From assembly GCA_963736975.1 (NCBI GenBank), contig CAVTQY010000001.1, forward strand, positions 2,976,001 to 3,040,000: a stretch of 64,000 bases of DNA. The letters are read 5' to 3'. A program made the translations under genes and the position numbers. The notes under the pieces were generated by a model that saw nothing but the letters and a program-made list of their open reading frames with translations, was not told where the DNA came from and searched no databases. The first letter of the stretch is position 1, and each line of letters opens with the position of its first letter. The stretch is from CAVTQY01 sp963736975. GTDB taxonomy: Bacteria; Pseudomonadota; Alphaproteobacteria; Acetobacterales; Acetobacteraceae. Positions 36,448 to 45,619 of the stretch are shown here, in pieces.

Positions 36448-37578
36448 TTGGACCCCAGCGTTTTGCCGTTCGATGCCGACGCCATGCTGGACGGGCTGCG
36501 CGGCTGGGTCGAATGCGAAAGCCCCACCTGGGACGCCGCCGCCGTCAACCGTATGATGGACATCGCCGCCCGCGAGTTGATCATCGCCGGCGCGCGCGTG
36601 GAACACATTGCCGGCCGCATGGGCTTCGGCAACTGCGTGCGGGCCAGTTTTCCGCACCCGCTGCAAAACCAGCCCGGCGCGCTGGTGATGGGGCACCTCG
36701 ACACCGTGCATCCCATCGGCACGCTGGCGAAACTGCCGTTCCGCCGTGAAGGCGACCGCGCCTGGGGGCCGGCGATCTGCGACATGAAGGGCGGCAACTA
36801 TCTCGCCTTCGAGGCGCTGCGTCAGCTCACCCACGCCGGCATCCGGACGCCGCTGCCGGTGACTGTCTTGCTGACCAGCGACGAGGAAGTCGGCAGCCCC
36901 TCCACGCGCGACCTGATCGAGGCTGAAGCGGCGCGGCACAAATACGTGCTGGTGCCTGAGCCGGCGCGGCCCGATGGCGGCGTGGTTACCGGCCGCTATG
37001 CCATCGCCCGCTTCAACCTCGAGACGGTCGGTCGTCCCAGCCACGCCGGCGCCCGCCTCGCCGAAGGCCGCTCGGCCATTCGCGAGATGGCGCGCAAGAT
37101 CATCGAGATCGAGGACATGACCGGGGAGGACTGCACGTTTTCTGTCGGCGTCGTGCATGGCGGCCAATGGGTCAACTGCGTCTCTACCACCTGCAGCGCC
37201 GAGGTGCTGTCGATGGCCAGGCGACAGGCCGATCTCGACCGCGGCGTGGCCCGCATGCTGGCGCTGTCGGCCAGCGCCAACGACGTGCAGGTGCGGGTCA
37301 CACGCGGCGTGACGCGTCCGGTGTGGGAGCCGGATGCGCGTGTAATGGCGCTTTACGAACGCGCCAGGACGGTCGCCCGCAGGCTCGGGGTCGATCTCCG
37401 CCATCAAAGCGCCGGCGGCGGCTCGGACGGCAACTTCACCGGCGCCATGGGGATTCCGACTTTGGACGGGCTCGGCGTGCAGGGCGCCGGCGCGCACACG
37501 CTCGACGAGCATATCGTCGTCGAAAGCCTCGTCACCCGCGGTCGGTTGCTGGCGGGGCTCCTCGCCAGCCTCGATTGA
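36448..37578 (+). CDS. M20-family metallopeptidase (carboxypeptidase G2-like)
   Basis: 376 residues from TTG 36448, chosen because GGAGG lies 5 bases upstream. GTG 36436 is the alternative. Metal and catalytic residues: VMGHLDTVHPIG (His and Asp), GPAICDMKGG (bridging Asp), TSDEEVGSPSTR (general-base Glu and metal Glu) and GAHTLDEHIV (C-terminal His). The lid domain with VGRPSHAGARLAEGRSAI lies between. No signal peptide, so cytoplasmic hydrolysis of peptides, folates or N-acyl amino acids is likely. It is divergent from the binding-protein operon with about 110 bases between starts. Confidence 0.9.
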   Translation: MDPSVLPFDADAMLDGLRGWVECESPTWDAAAVNRMMDIAARELIIAGARVEHIAGRMGFGNCVRASFPHPLQNQPGALVMGHLDTVHPIGTLAKLPFRREGDRAWGPAICDMKGGNYLAFEALRQLTHAGIRTPLPVTVLLTSDEEVGSPSTRDLIEAEAARHKYVLVPEPARPDGGVVTGRYAIARFNLETVGRPSHAGARLAEGRSAIREMARKIIEIEDMTGEDCTFSVGVVHGGQWVNCVSTTCSAEVLSMARRQADLDRGVARMLALSASANDVQVRVTRGVTRPVWEPDARVMALYERARTVARRLGVDLRHQSAGGGSDGNFTGAMGIPTLDGLGVQGAGAHTLDEHIVVESLVTRGRLLAGLLASLD

Positions 37579-37585
37579 GCGCGAC

Positions 37586-38269
37586 ATGGACGCTGTCGCG
37601 CGCCGACGGCGTGGTCTGCTGTGGCGCATTGTCGTGGCGCGTCCACGCTTCTGGGCCGGTGTGCTGTGTGGCCTGATCGCCTGGGCGGTGCTGTTTCGGT
37701 ATTTCCGCGCCACCACCACAGCCGTGCTGGCCTGGGACACCGGCGTGATCGTCTTCCTGGCACTCACCGCGTTGCTGTTCACCACCGAGCGGGCGAGCCA
37801 CATGGCAGCCGATGCCGTGCGCCAGCAGGAAGGCGAATGGACCGTCTTTTCGCTCACCATTGCCGCGACAGTGTTCAGCCTGGTCGCGATCCTGGGTGAG
37901 TTCGCCGACACCAAGGACATGCATCCGGCGCAGAAGAACCTGCATATCGCACTGGTCGCGATAACGCTGATTGCATCCTGGCTGATGGTGCACGCTACCT
38001 TCGCCTTTCGCTATGCGCACGAATTCTACAGCAAGGACCTGGGCGGCCCGGATATCGACCGTGGCCTCGAATTTCCTGGCGAGAGGAACCCCGACTATCT
38101 CGATTTCGTCTATTTCGCACTGGTGCTGGGAATGACCTTCCAGGTGTCCGACGTGCAGATCACGTCACGCAAGCTGCGCCGCCTGGCCGCGCTCCATGGG
38201 CTGCTGAGCTTCATGTTCAACACTATTATCTTGGCGCTGACGGTGAACATCGCCGCCGGACTGGTGTGA
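37586..38269 (+). CDS. DUF1345 membrane protein
   Basis: 227 residues with four to five membrane helices. FWAGVLCGLIAWAVLFRYF, the AWDTGVIVFLALTALLF helix, LHIALVAITLIASWLMVHATFAFRYAH and NPDYLDFVYFALVLGMTFQVSDVQIT are the conserved blocks of DUF1345. The function is unknown. It starts 7 bases after the M20 peptidase stop and ends 9 bases before the agmatinase gene, so the three are probably one transcript. Confidence 0.88.
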   Translation: MDAVARRRRGLLWRIVVARPRFWAGVLCGLIAWAVLFRYFRATTTAVLAWDTGVIVFLALTALLFTTERASHMAADAVRQQEGEWTVFSLTIAATVFSLVAILGEFADTKDMHPAQKNLHIALVAITLIASWLMVHATFAFRYAHEFYSKDLGGPDIDRGLEFPGERNPDYLDFVYFALVLGMTFQVSDVQITSRKLRRLAALHGLLSFMFNTIILALTVNIAAGLV

Positions 38270-38278
38270 AAGGTCAAC

Positions 38279-39238
38279 ATGTCACACAGCTATGAACAAG
38301 GCCGCCTCGATCTCCCCTTCGTCGGCCATTGCACCTTCGGCAAGCGGCCCGTCTGCACGGACTGGGACCGGATCGAGGCTGATGTGGCGGTGCTCGGGAT
38401 ACCCTACGATATGGGCACGCAATACCGTGCCGGCGCCCGCTTCGGACCGCGCGCCATCCGCGAGGCCTCGACGCTGTTCTCCTTCGGCCATGGCGGCGCC
38501 TACGACCACGAAGACGATCTGGTCTATCTGCCGCTCGACAAAGTGCGGATCGTCGATGTCGGCGATGCCGATATCGTGCACACCGATACCACGCGCAGCC
38601 ACGCGAACGCCGAGCGCGCCGTCCGTCAACTGCTGGCATGCAACGTGCTGCCGGTGATGCTGGGCGGCGACCACGCGGTGAACGTCCCCTGTATTCGCGC
38701 GTTCAGCGAGCGCGGGCCGATCCATATCGTGCAGATAGACGCGCATCTCGACTTCGTCGATGTCCGCCACGGCGTGCGCGAGGGCCACGGCAATCCGATG
38801 CGCCGCGCGGTCGAGCAGAACCATGTCAGCGGGCTCACGCAGCTCGGCATTCGGAACGTATCCTCGACCGCGCGCGAGGGCTACGAGGAGGCGCGGCGCC
38901 GCGGCTCGACCATCCTTTCGGTACGGCAGGTGCGGCGGCTGGGAACGGCGGGTGTGCTGGAGCGCATCCCCGCCGGCGCACGCTATTATATTACCATCGA
39001 TATCGACGGGTTCGATCCCTCGATCGCGCCCGGCACCGGCACCCCGAGCCATGGCGGCTTCCTCTACTATGAAGTGATGGAATTATTGCAAGGGCTGACG
39101 CAGCGCGGCGATATCGTCGGTATCGACCTGGTCGAGGTCGCGCCCGCCTACGACCCGTCCGGCATCACCGGATTTCTGGCTGCGCAGGTTTTGCTCAATT
39201 TCCTGGGCTATATTTTTGAGGCGCGCTCGAGTCTATGA
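38279..39238 (+). CDS. speB: Agmatinase / ureohydrolase-family enzyme
   Basis: 319 residues. The binuclear manganese site of the arginase superfamily is complete: VMLGGDHAVNVP (His), VQIDAHLDF (Asp, His, Asp) and YITIDIDGFDPSIAPGTGTP (two Asp). The N-terminal VLGIPYDMGTQYRAGARFGPRAIRE is typical of agmatinase and guanidinobutyrase-like members. It hydrolyses a guanidino compound to an amine and urea in the cytoplasm. Agmatine is the usual call, but related substrates cannot be excluded. Its stop overlaps the converging VOC gene by six bases. Confidence 0.9.
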   Translation: MSHSYEQGRLDLPFVGHCTFGKRPVCTDWDRIEADVAVLGIPYDMGTQYRAGARFGPRAIREASTLFSFGHGGAYDHEDDLVYLPLDKVRIVDVGDADIVHTDTTRSHANAERAVRQLLACNVLPVMLGGDHAVNVPCIRAFSERGPIHIVQIDAHLDFVDVRHGVREGHGNPMRRAVEQNHVSGLTQLGIRNVSSTAREGYEEARRRGSTILSVRQVRRLGTAGVLERIPAGARYYITIDIDGFDPSIAPGTGTPSHGGFLYYEVMELLQGLTQRGDIVGIDLVEVAPAYDPSGITGFLAAQVLLNFLGYIFEARSSL

Positions 39239-39703
39239 CGAGCGGGCGAGGTTGGCCGCGCGACGCTCGATCTCCTCCGGCGCCACGTCTTCCACATGCG
39301 TGGACACGTGCCAGACATGGCCGAACGGATCCATGATGGTGCCCGTCCGGTCACCGTAAAACTGCGTCTCCACCGGCCGTAACGGCTTCGCTCCCGCCGC
39401 CTCGGCGGCCTTCACCACAGCATCCGCATCCGTTACATAAAGATGCAACGAAACGGCGCGGGCGTGATCCGGACCCGGCGCGACGGCGCCATGCTCCGGG
39501 GCCTCATCCGCCAACATGACCAGCGCGTCTCCGATCACCAGCTCCGCATGTCCTACGCGGTCGTTCGGCCCCGGCAGCCGCATGCGCTCCGTCGCGCCGA
39601 ACACCCGCTGATAAAATTGGATCGCACGAGCCGCGTCGCGCACGATCAGATATGGCGTCAGGCTCGGATACCCTGCTGGCCTGCCCTCAGTTTTGCTCGC
39701 CAC
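39233..39703 (-). CDS. VOC/glyoxalase-family protein (PhnB-like)
   Basis: 156 residues from GTG 39703, fixed by AAAGGAGG 6 bases upstream. The upstream open frame is arginine-rich and spurious. Two beta-alpha-beta-beta-beta modules with YLIVRDAARAIQFYQRVFGA, MRLPGPNDRVGHAELVIGD and the C-terminal FYGDRTGTIMDPFGHVWHVSTH match the PhnB/glyoxalase-like subgroup. Metal-binding capacity is probable, but no reaction can be named. Confidence 0.88.
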   Translation of the reverse strand: MASKTEGRPAGYPSLTPYLIVRDAARAIQFYQRVFGATERMRLPGPNDRVGHAELVIGDALVMLADEAPEHGAVAPGPDHARAVSLHLYVTDADAVVKAAEAAGAKPLRPVETQFYGDRTGTIMDPFGHVWHVSTHVEDVAPEEIERRAANLARSS

Positions 39704-39846
39704 GGATCGCCTCCTTTCGCTGACCGCTCCACCGATAGCAGGCCTCCAACTCGATCGCCACTCACGACGACGCGCGGCAGCATGCCTGCGAAAACCGCGC
39801 GCGACACTTATATGCAGCCGACGGACGTACCGGACGGGAGCGAGAG

Positions 39847-40347
39847 ATGCGCGCATGGCGGGTGCAACTGGTTACTCTGCCGGCGCGAGAGCCGGCGCCG
39901 GCCGGGGCGATAATCCGCATGCAAGCCGCCCCCGTGCTCTCCTACATGCGCCAGGTCATCGATGGTTCGCTCGGCTACATTCTGCCACCCTTCCCCTTCA
40001 CGCCGGGCACCAACGGCATCGGCATCGTCGAGGCGGTCGGACCGGGCGTTCGCCACATAAGGCCCGGACAACGCGTGCTGCTCGATCCGCATCTCGTGGC
40101 GGATGAGCGGGCCGCAAACCCGGCGCAGATCCTGATCGGACTGACCGCGACCGCGTCCTCTGAATTCGGCGACACCGCCGACGCCGCGCGGGCGCTGCAA
40201 ACCGATTGGCCGGACGGCACGTTCACAGAGCTTGCCCACATGCCGGTCTCGGTGCTCACGCCGATGCCAACCGCGCTGGACGCAGTGCCGGCGGCGCGAA
40301 TGCGCGGACTGGACCTCACGGCGATTATCATGGAGCCATCCGCATGA
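39847..40347 (+). pseudogene. Truncated zinc-type alcohol dehydrogenase / quinone reductase (N-terminal domain only)
   Basis: 166 residues representing only the GroES-like catalytic domain of medium-chain dehydrogenases: AAPVLSYMRQVIDGSLGYILPPFPFTPGTNGIGIVEAVGPGV and RHIRPGQRVLLDPHLV, then FTELAHMPVSVLTPMP. The NAD(P)-binding Rossmann half is missing. The frame ends four bases into the next gene (ATGA at 40344-40347), leaving no room for it. It is therefore probably a remnant, although the frame itself is intact and has a plausible start. Confidence 0.65.
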
Positions 40348-41832
40348 TCGCGCTGCGCCACGTCCTGGCCCTCGCATTGCTCTGCGCCTCGGTTCGCGCC
40401 GGCGCGGCCGTTCCGACCGATGCGACAGTGCCAACCTACCACGGCGAGCAAACCCGCAGCGGCGATTACATCACGCCGACACTCACCTGGCAGACCGCCA
40501 CCGCCATGCACCGGGATCCCGCTTTCGACGGCAGGGTCGATGGCCACGTCTATGTCCAGCCGCTCTACTGGCGCTTGCCCGGAGCGACGCGAGGGTTGAT
40601 AATCGTTGCAACCGAAAGCGATGTTGTCGCCGCGCTCGATGCGGAGACTGGCCGGACGGTGTGGCATGTAGCGCTCGGTCGGCCGGTGCCGCGCTCGCGA
40701 CTGCCCTGCGGCAATATCGATCCGCTCGGCATAACCGGTACTCCGGTGATCGATCCGGGTGCCGGCGCGATCTATCTCGACGCGATGGTGGACCAGGGCG
40801 GCACGCCGCAACACCTGATCTTCGGCCTGCGTCTCAGCGACGGCACGGTGCTGCCCGGCTGGCCGATCAACGTCGAGACAGCCCTGCGCCAGCACGGCGT
40901 GCCGTTCATCCCGCGCCAGCAGAACCAACGCGCCGCGCTCGCTTTGCTCGCCGGTCGCGTTTTCATCGCCTATAGCGGCCACTGGGGCGATTGCGGCACC
41001 TATCACGGCGTCGTCCTCGGAATCGAGACCGCGACGCCGCGCCCTGTTGCTGCCTGGGCCACGCGCGGGCTCAAAGGCGGCATCTGGGCGCCAGGCGGGA
41101 TCAGCGTCGCGGACGGCTCGCTGTTCTTCACCACCGGCAATACCGAAGGCGCGGAAAGCTGGGCGGACGGCGAGGGTGTAGTCCGCCTCGGCCCCGATCT
41201 GGCCCGCACCAACAACCCGCGCGACTACTACGCCCCGAGCGATTGGAAACAGCTCGACGACGAGGATCTCGATATGAGCGGCGTGCCGCCGCTGCCGGTC
41301 GATGTGCCGGGCCTGGGCAGCGTCGCACATCGTATCGTGGCACTCGGCAAGGACGGCAACGCCTATCTGCTCAACCGTGACGATCTCGGCGGCATCGGCC
41401 GACAGATCGCCATCCGACACGCCGGTGGCATCCCGATCATCACCAGCCCGGCGATCTTCCCCGGTACGCGACGGCGCCCTCGTCGTGTATCAGGCACGCG
41501 GTGCCGTATGTCCGAACGGACGGACCGGCGGTCTGGCGGCCCTCATGGTAACGGCGACCGCTCTGACCCCGGCTTGGTGCGCGCCGCTTGACGGCCGCGG
41601 TTCGCCCATCGTCACCACCACCGACGGCGCCGCCGACCCGATCGTCTGGGTTGCCGGCGCCGAGGGCGATGACCGCCTGCATGCATTCCGCGGCGATACC
41701 GGCCAACCGATCTGGACGAGCCCGGAGGCCATCACGGGATTGCGCCACTTCGTGACCATCCTCGCCGCCAACAACCGGCTCTATATTGCCGGCGATGGAC
41801 GGATCACCGCCTTTGCCTGGACCGGACGATAG
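40344..41832 (+). pseudogene. PQQ-type beta-propeller (quinoprotein-like) secreted protein, frameshifted
   Basis: Start ATG 40344 with a signal peptide (MIALRHVLALALLCASVRAGA, cleavage near AGAAVP). Propeller blades are visible: YVQPLYWRLPGATRGLIIVATESDVVAALDAETGRTVWHVAL, CGNIDPLGITGTPVIDPGAGAIYLDAMV and SLFFTTGNTEG. In the CCCC run at 41459-41462 one extra C shifts the frame. Without it the protein continues FPVRDGALVVYQARGAVCP and ends FAWTGR at 41832, giving about 495 residues. It is expected to be periplasmic. No PQQ-binding acidic residue set could be confirmed. Confidence 0.75.
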
Positions 41833-42787
41833 GCTGATCGCCGACGCGGTCGAGGCCGGCATCCACCGCTACATTGAGTTGCGGCGGGAACGCGTGCCGG
41901 CCTTCGTGGACCGCCATTTCAGCCTCCGGGGCAGTGCCGCAATGCACGGCTCCGCAGTCGGTCTCGACCTGCTGCGCGCGCCGGCCAACCTGGTTCTTGC
42001 CGGCCCGCATGCGGGGATGAAGGCCGCCGGACTGCTGGCCGGACGGCTCGGCCGACAGCGCATCGCGCGCGCGATCGAGGCACGCAGCCTGCTGCTGCGC
42101 ACCGACGTCTCGCGGCGGATCGACTGGCTGGTGTTGACCGAACTGCTTGAACTTCCCTGCTGCCAGCGCGGACGCGAAGCGAAGCGTGATGCACTGGCGG
42201 AGACGATCCTCGCCGATCCCCGGCTGATCGCGCTGGCCGAGAACCGCCTGCGCGCGGTCGGCAGGCGCGCCGACGACCCCACCTTTCGCGCCCGGCTGAA
42301 TGAGGCGATGACCAGCTACGCCGCAACCCGCGCTGCGGCGGCCGAGATCACCACCTCGCTCTTGATGTTGGGTTCCGGCGCGCTGGCGCTGAAGCAACTG
42401 ACGCCCGGGGCCGTCACGCTCGGCCCGGCGCTGGCGGCGATGATCGCGCAGCAATCGGCAGTGGCGGCCTTTCCGCTCGGCGCCGGCCTCGGCGGGCTTT
42501 GGTACGCCATGTTCCCGGTCGCGCCGCCCGCCCTATTGGTCGCCGGGCTGACCGGCGGGCTGATGGTCGCCGCATCTTTTGCCGCCGCATTCGCTGGGCT
42601 CGCCACCGACCCGATCCAGCGCCGGCTCGGGCTGCACACGCGCCGGCTCAACCGGCTGTTGGATGCGCTCGAAGCCCAGATGCTCGACCCTGCTGCCCCC
42701 GCCTACGTGGTGCACGATCACTACGTGGCACGGCTGATCGACTTGTTCGACTTGCTGGGCTCAGCTTACCGCTTGGCTCACGGGTAG
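41795..42787 (+). CDS. DUF6635-like membrane-associated protein
   Basis: 330 residues from ATG 41795, which overlaps the end of the propeller gene by 38 bases. A TTG nine bases upstream is the alternative start. The first half is charged and helical (GIHRYIELRRERVPAFVDRHFS). The second half has two hydrophobic pairs (EITTSLLMLGSGALAL; PALLVAGLTGGLMVAASFAAAFAGL) and a conserved end YVVHDHYVARLIDLFDLL. I believe it belongs to the DUF6635 group; the function is unknown. Confidence 0.7.
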   Translation: MDGSPPLPGPDDRLIADAVEAGIHRYIELRRERVPAFVDRHFSLRGSAAMHGSAVGLDLLRAPANLVLAGPHAGMKAAGLLAGRLGRQRIARAIEARSLLLRTDVSRRIDWLVLTELLELPCCQRGREAKRDALAETILADPRLIALAENRLRAVGRRADDPTFRARLNEAMTSYAATRAAAAEITTSLLMLGSGALALKQLTPGAVTLGPALAAMIAQQSAVAAFPLGAGLGGLWYAMFPVAPPALLVAGLTGGLMVAASFAAAFAGLATDPIQRRLGLHTRRLNRLLDALEAQMLDPAAPAYVVHDHYVARLIDLFDLLGSAYRLAHG

Positions 42788-42788
42788 A

Positions 42789-42853
42789 GCCCTCACCCGC
42801 TTCGCTCCGCGAACCGACCTCTCCGGCGAGGGGGCCCGCAAGCGGGAGGGAGT
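42789..42853. repeat. REP-like intergenic repeat, copy 1
   Basis: GCCCTCACCCGCTTCGCTCC, then GCGAACCGACCTCTCC and GCAAGCGGGAGGG form an imperfect stem (CTCTCC...GGGAGG) just past the DUF6635 stop. The same arrangement occurs inverted at 52650-52705. Elements of this type are scattered in many GC-rich genomes and often sit at transcript ends. Confidence 0.6.
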
Positions 42854-42875
42854 AGAACAAGCCTCACAGACCCGA

Positions 42876-42995
42876 TCAACCACTCTCGGCACAGCGCACA
42901 TTCGGCGCATCGGCCGTTGCGTCCGGAATCCACCACATGAAACCCGCATCTGCCGGCAGCTTCATATCGAACGGCATCACAAGCATGTCATCCAT
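42876..42995 (-). CDS. Short ORF of unknown status
   Basis: 39 codons from an ATG with AGGGGGG three bases upstream. The product MDDMLVMPFDMKLPADAGFM followed by WWIPDATADAP has ordinary composition, rich in Met, Asp and Pro, and no recognisable domain. It lies between a repeat and the YcaQ-like gene in an otherwise empty stretch of about 310 bases (42788-43098). It may be a small gene or the tail of a lost one. Confidence 0.25.
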   Translation of the reverse strand: MDDMLVMPFDMKLPADAGFMWWIPDATADAPNVRCAESG

Positions 42996-43098
42996 GTCCC
43001 CCCTGGTTTCATTGGTACCTGACGAGCGACCATCGCCAGCTGGGCCGGCTCGACGAATTCGATCTGCATGATATGGGCCTCTCGTCAGTCGATGTCTT

Positions 43099-44214
43099 TC
43101 ACGAGCTCTCCAAGCCCTTCTGGCGCGCCTGATCTGGTTCCGCCCAGAGAAAATCCTCCATGCGAGCGACTTCCGCGTCAAACGCGGTCCGGAAAGCCGT
43201 CGAAGACGGGCGGCCGGCAACGAAGCCGGCCCGTACGTCCACAGTCTGGCCCCGGCGGTCAACATTGACCCAGCCGATAACCGCATCGTCCCAGAGCAAC
43301 GGCATCGCGTAATAGCCGAAGCGGCGTTTGGGCGGCGGGGTGTAAGCTTCGAAGCGATACGACCAGTCCCAGAAATGCTCGAATCGGCGTCGGTCCCACA
43401 CCAGCGGGTCGAAAGGCGCCAGAAATCGCACGCGCCGCCGTACCTGCCCCGAGAAGGGTAGGTCGGCCGGCCGGATATAACGAATCCCGTCAGCCTCCTC
43501 CGCCTGCAAAGCTCCGGACCGAAGCAGATCGTGTATTGCCGATGATCGAACCCCGGGTCCGAGAATAGACCGCGCCACCGGCGCCATGGTCGCGGACAGG
43601 GTCTGCATCGAGACAGGCGCCAGGATGCGCGCGACCAGGAGCGTAAGATGCTCGGCGCGCTCCGTCCGGCTGCGAGTCTCCTCCGGCGCGGCCCTGGCTT
43701 CGTACACTCGCACGCTACCAGCACGATGCACCACCCGCAATCGACCATGATGCAGCAAACGGTGCAGTGCGCGCGTGGTGGCCTTCGACATCCCGCCCCA
43801 TCCGTTCAGCTCCTGCTCGCGTCCGAAGCGGTCAGCCAACGCCGCCGGGTGCGTCGGTCCGAGGTCCCGGACGAACGCCAGCACCTCGGCCGCCAATCCG
43901 GATGGGAGGTAACGTCCGTCCGGAAACTCGGGATCGTGGCGCGGCAAAAGCATCGCGTGCACTGTGGGCGTGGCGAATCCGTATGCATGGAGATAGGCTT
44001 CCTCCAGCCCGAGCGTAGGATAGCGGCGTTCCAGATCTCCGGCGCGATAGTCCACAGCGCGATGCCGCAGGATCAAATCCTGCGCCCGCGCCGGCGCTCG
44101 GATAGGATCTGCTTGGACGAAGCCAAGCCGGTCGAACAGACGACCGAGCGGCACCAAGGGCCCGAATGCACTCACCAAAGCACTTCGTCGCAGGCGCAGA
44201 ACCGCCTTATTCAA
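43099..44214 (-). CDS. YcaQ-family winged-helix DNA glycosylase-like protein
   Basis: 371 residues. LGRLFDRLGFVQADPIRAPARAQDLIL corresponds to the helix and catalytic Q-x-D loop of YcaQ/AlkX proteins. The central KATTRALHRLLHHGRLRVVHRAG is a winged helix. RRVRFLAPFDPLVWDRRRFEHFWDWSYRFEAYTP and KRRFGYYAMPLLWDD are the C-terminal hallmarks. Characterised members unhook DNA interstrand crosslinks, so a DNA-repair role is likely. Its start overlaps the stop of the upstream amidohydrolase by eight bases. Confidence 0.85.
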   Translation of the reverse strand: MNKAVLRLRRSALVSAFGPLVPLGRLFDRLGFVQADPIRAPARAQDLILRHRAVDYRAGDLERRYPTLGLEEAYLHAYGFATPTVHAMLLPRHDPEFPDGRYLPSGLAAEVLAFVRDLGPTHPAALADRFGREQELNGWGGMSKATTRALHRLLHHGRLRVVHRAGSVRVYEARAAPEETRSRTERAEHLTLLVARILAPVSMQTLSATMAPVARSILGPGVRSSAIHDLLRSGALQAEEADGIRYIRPADLPFSGQVRRRVRFLAPFDPLVWDRRRFEHFWDWSYRFEAYTPPPKRRFGYYAMPLLWDDAVIGWVNVDRRGQTVDVRAGFVAGRPSSTAFRTAFDAEVARMEDFLWAEPDQARQKGLESS

Positions 44215-45118
44215 AGCGATAGTATCGTTTGGCGTTGTCGTGAAACAGCGCGCGTTGCTCGTCAGGCGAAAACCCGTTGACGATCTGCCTGAATGCCTTG
44301 CACATCGAAGCGTAGCTCATGTGTCGCTTCGCCACTGGATAGTCCGTGCCGAACATGGCGCGGCGCGTGCCGAACGCGTCGATGCAAGTCATCACCGTCC
44401 GCCTCAGCGTCTCGATGCTCTTGTCCGGATCATAGGCACCGAAATTCGAAACCTTGATCGCGATGTTCGGCATTGCCGCCATCGTCGCGAGGCCCTCCTC
44501 CCAGCGCTTGATTCCCTCCGGATCACGGTCGTTCGGTGTGCAGCAATGATTGATCAGGAAGACCTGCTGCGGAAATTCTTGCGCCAGAACCGCTACTTCG
44601 CCGCTCTGCCACGCGTTCATCAGCAGTTCGAGCACCAGGCCGTATTTGGCCAGCAGCGCGAACCCGCGCCGCCAGTCCGGCCGCTGTAGCAATCCCGCTT
44701 CCGTCCAACGCTTTGCCGGGTCGGGATGCCAGCGGATCGTCTCCCGCACGCCAACCACGAGTGGATGGTCGCCGTAATACGCCAGGATTGTTTCCACATC
44801 GGGCGAGCGCAGCGGTGCATAAGCAATACAGCGGCTGCCAACATTACGCGGGTGGGGGATCGACTCGAGCCACTGCGCTTCTTCAATCGGATTGCGCCGT
44901 CGGTCCCACACCGCCTCGATATACACCGACCCGGCGAGGTTCTCCCCGCTGGCATCGGCGAGATAGTCATCGACAAGATAGTTGCGCCGCAGATAGCCGA
45001 TATCGCCGAGCGCGGCGATTGCGCTGTCCTCATTCTGCAACCAGGGATGCCGCCCAAGCGAGAGGTTCCAGAGATGATGATGCGCGTCGATGATCGGTCC
45101 TTGGTAGAGCGGGGCCAT
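44207..45118 (-). CDS. Amidohydrolase-family protein (fuconolactonase/PDC-hydrolase-like)
   Basis: 303 residues from ATG 45118, overlapping the stop of the upstream DHFR-like gene. TIM-barrel amidohydrolase with IIDAHHHLWNL at residues 9-18 (HxH metal motif), FLINHCCTPNDRD in the middle and a terminal AMFGTDYPVAKRHMSY (catalytic Asp). It resembles the lactonase/decarboxylase subgroup (COG3618), acting on lactones or cyclic carboxylates in the cytoplasm. The exact substrate is not readable. Confidence 0.85.
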   Translation of the reverse strand: MAPLYQGPIIDAHHHLWNLSLGRHPWLQNEDSAIAALGDIGYLRRNYLVDDYLADASGENLAGSVYIEAVWDRRRNPIEEAQWLESIPHPRNVGSRCIAYAPLRSPDVETILAYYGDHPLVVGVRETIRWHPDPAKRWTEAGLLQRPDWRRGFALLAKYGLVLELLMNAWQSGEVAVLAQEFPQQVFLINHCCTPNDRDPEGIKRWEEGLATMAAMPNIAIKVSNFGAYDPDKSIETLRRTVMTCIDAFGTRRAMFGTDYPVAKRHMSYASMCKAFRQIVNGFSPDEQRALFHDNAKRYYRFE

Positions 45119-45522
45119 CAGACCTCCCTCCGCGCCACCAACCAGGCCGGATCGAAAAACCGGTCCGCCTTGCCGTCGTAGGGCAACCGCGTAATGTCCC
45201 AGTGATCGATGAACGGGGCGTACGCGGACCATACGGGCGGGCCGCCACAGATATAGACGACGCGCTGCGGGTAAGCGGCAAGTGCTTCGGCTGGCGCGAG
45301 GCTCGACCGGATCTCGACGATCGTGCGGTCCTCGAAGGCGAAGTCGGGGAAAGAGCGAAATGTCTTCGGTCCTGCCAGTAACACGTGACCGCGGCTGAGC
45401 GCGAAGAAGCGCTGCACATCGGCAACATACTCCGCTCCCTTCGCACCCTCCCACGGAAGCTGGCCGTAGAGACCGAGCTGCCCTCTCTGGCCGATTGCAC
45501 AAATGACTCGAACGTCACCCAT
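45118..45522 (-). CDS. Dihydrofolate reductase-like protein
   Basis: 134 residues from ATG 45522. VRVICAIGQRGQLGLYGQLPWEG is a DHFR opening (Met20-loop region, LPW). GHVLLAGPKTFRSFPDF replaces the usual GRKT, and RVVYICGGPPVWSAY holds the nucleotide-binding GG. At 134 residues it is about 25 shorter than FolA and lacks several standard residues, so it may be a divergent or specialised reductase rather than the housekeeping enzyme. It is coupled to the amidohydrolase gene by a TGATG overlap. Confidence 0.7.
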   Translation of the reverse strand: MGDVRVICAIGQRGQLGLYGQLPWEGAKGAEYVADVQRFFALSRGHVLLAGPKTFRSFPDFAFEDRTIVEIRSSLAPAEALAAYPQRVVYICGGPPVWSAYAPFIDHWDITRLPYDGKADRFFDPAWLVARREV

Positions 45523-45619
45523 TTCGCTGACGCGCCTGCTATCGCCGGGGACACAGCAGCCCTTGCCGTCACGATAGGTCAAAGCCTAGCGTTGGCAACC
45601 GCCTCAGAGGAGGATCACG

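Noticed and set aside
36334..37920. The reading frame of the solute-binding protein stays open for more than 500 further codons upstream, opposite the M20 and DUF1345 genes.
   Set aside because: The translation has no domain, is antisense to two well-supported genes, and a signal peptide with ribosome site marks the real start at 36333. High GC content explains the open frame.
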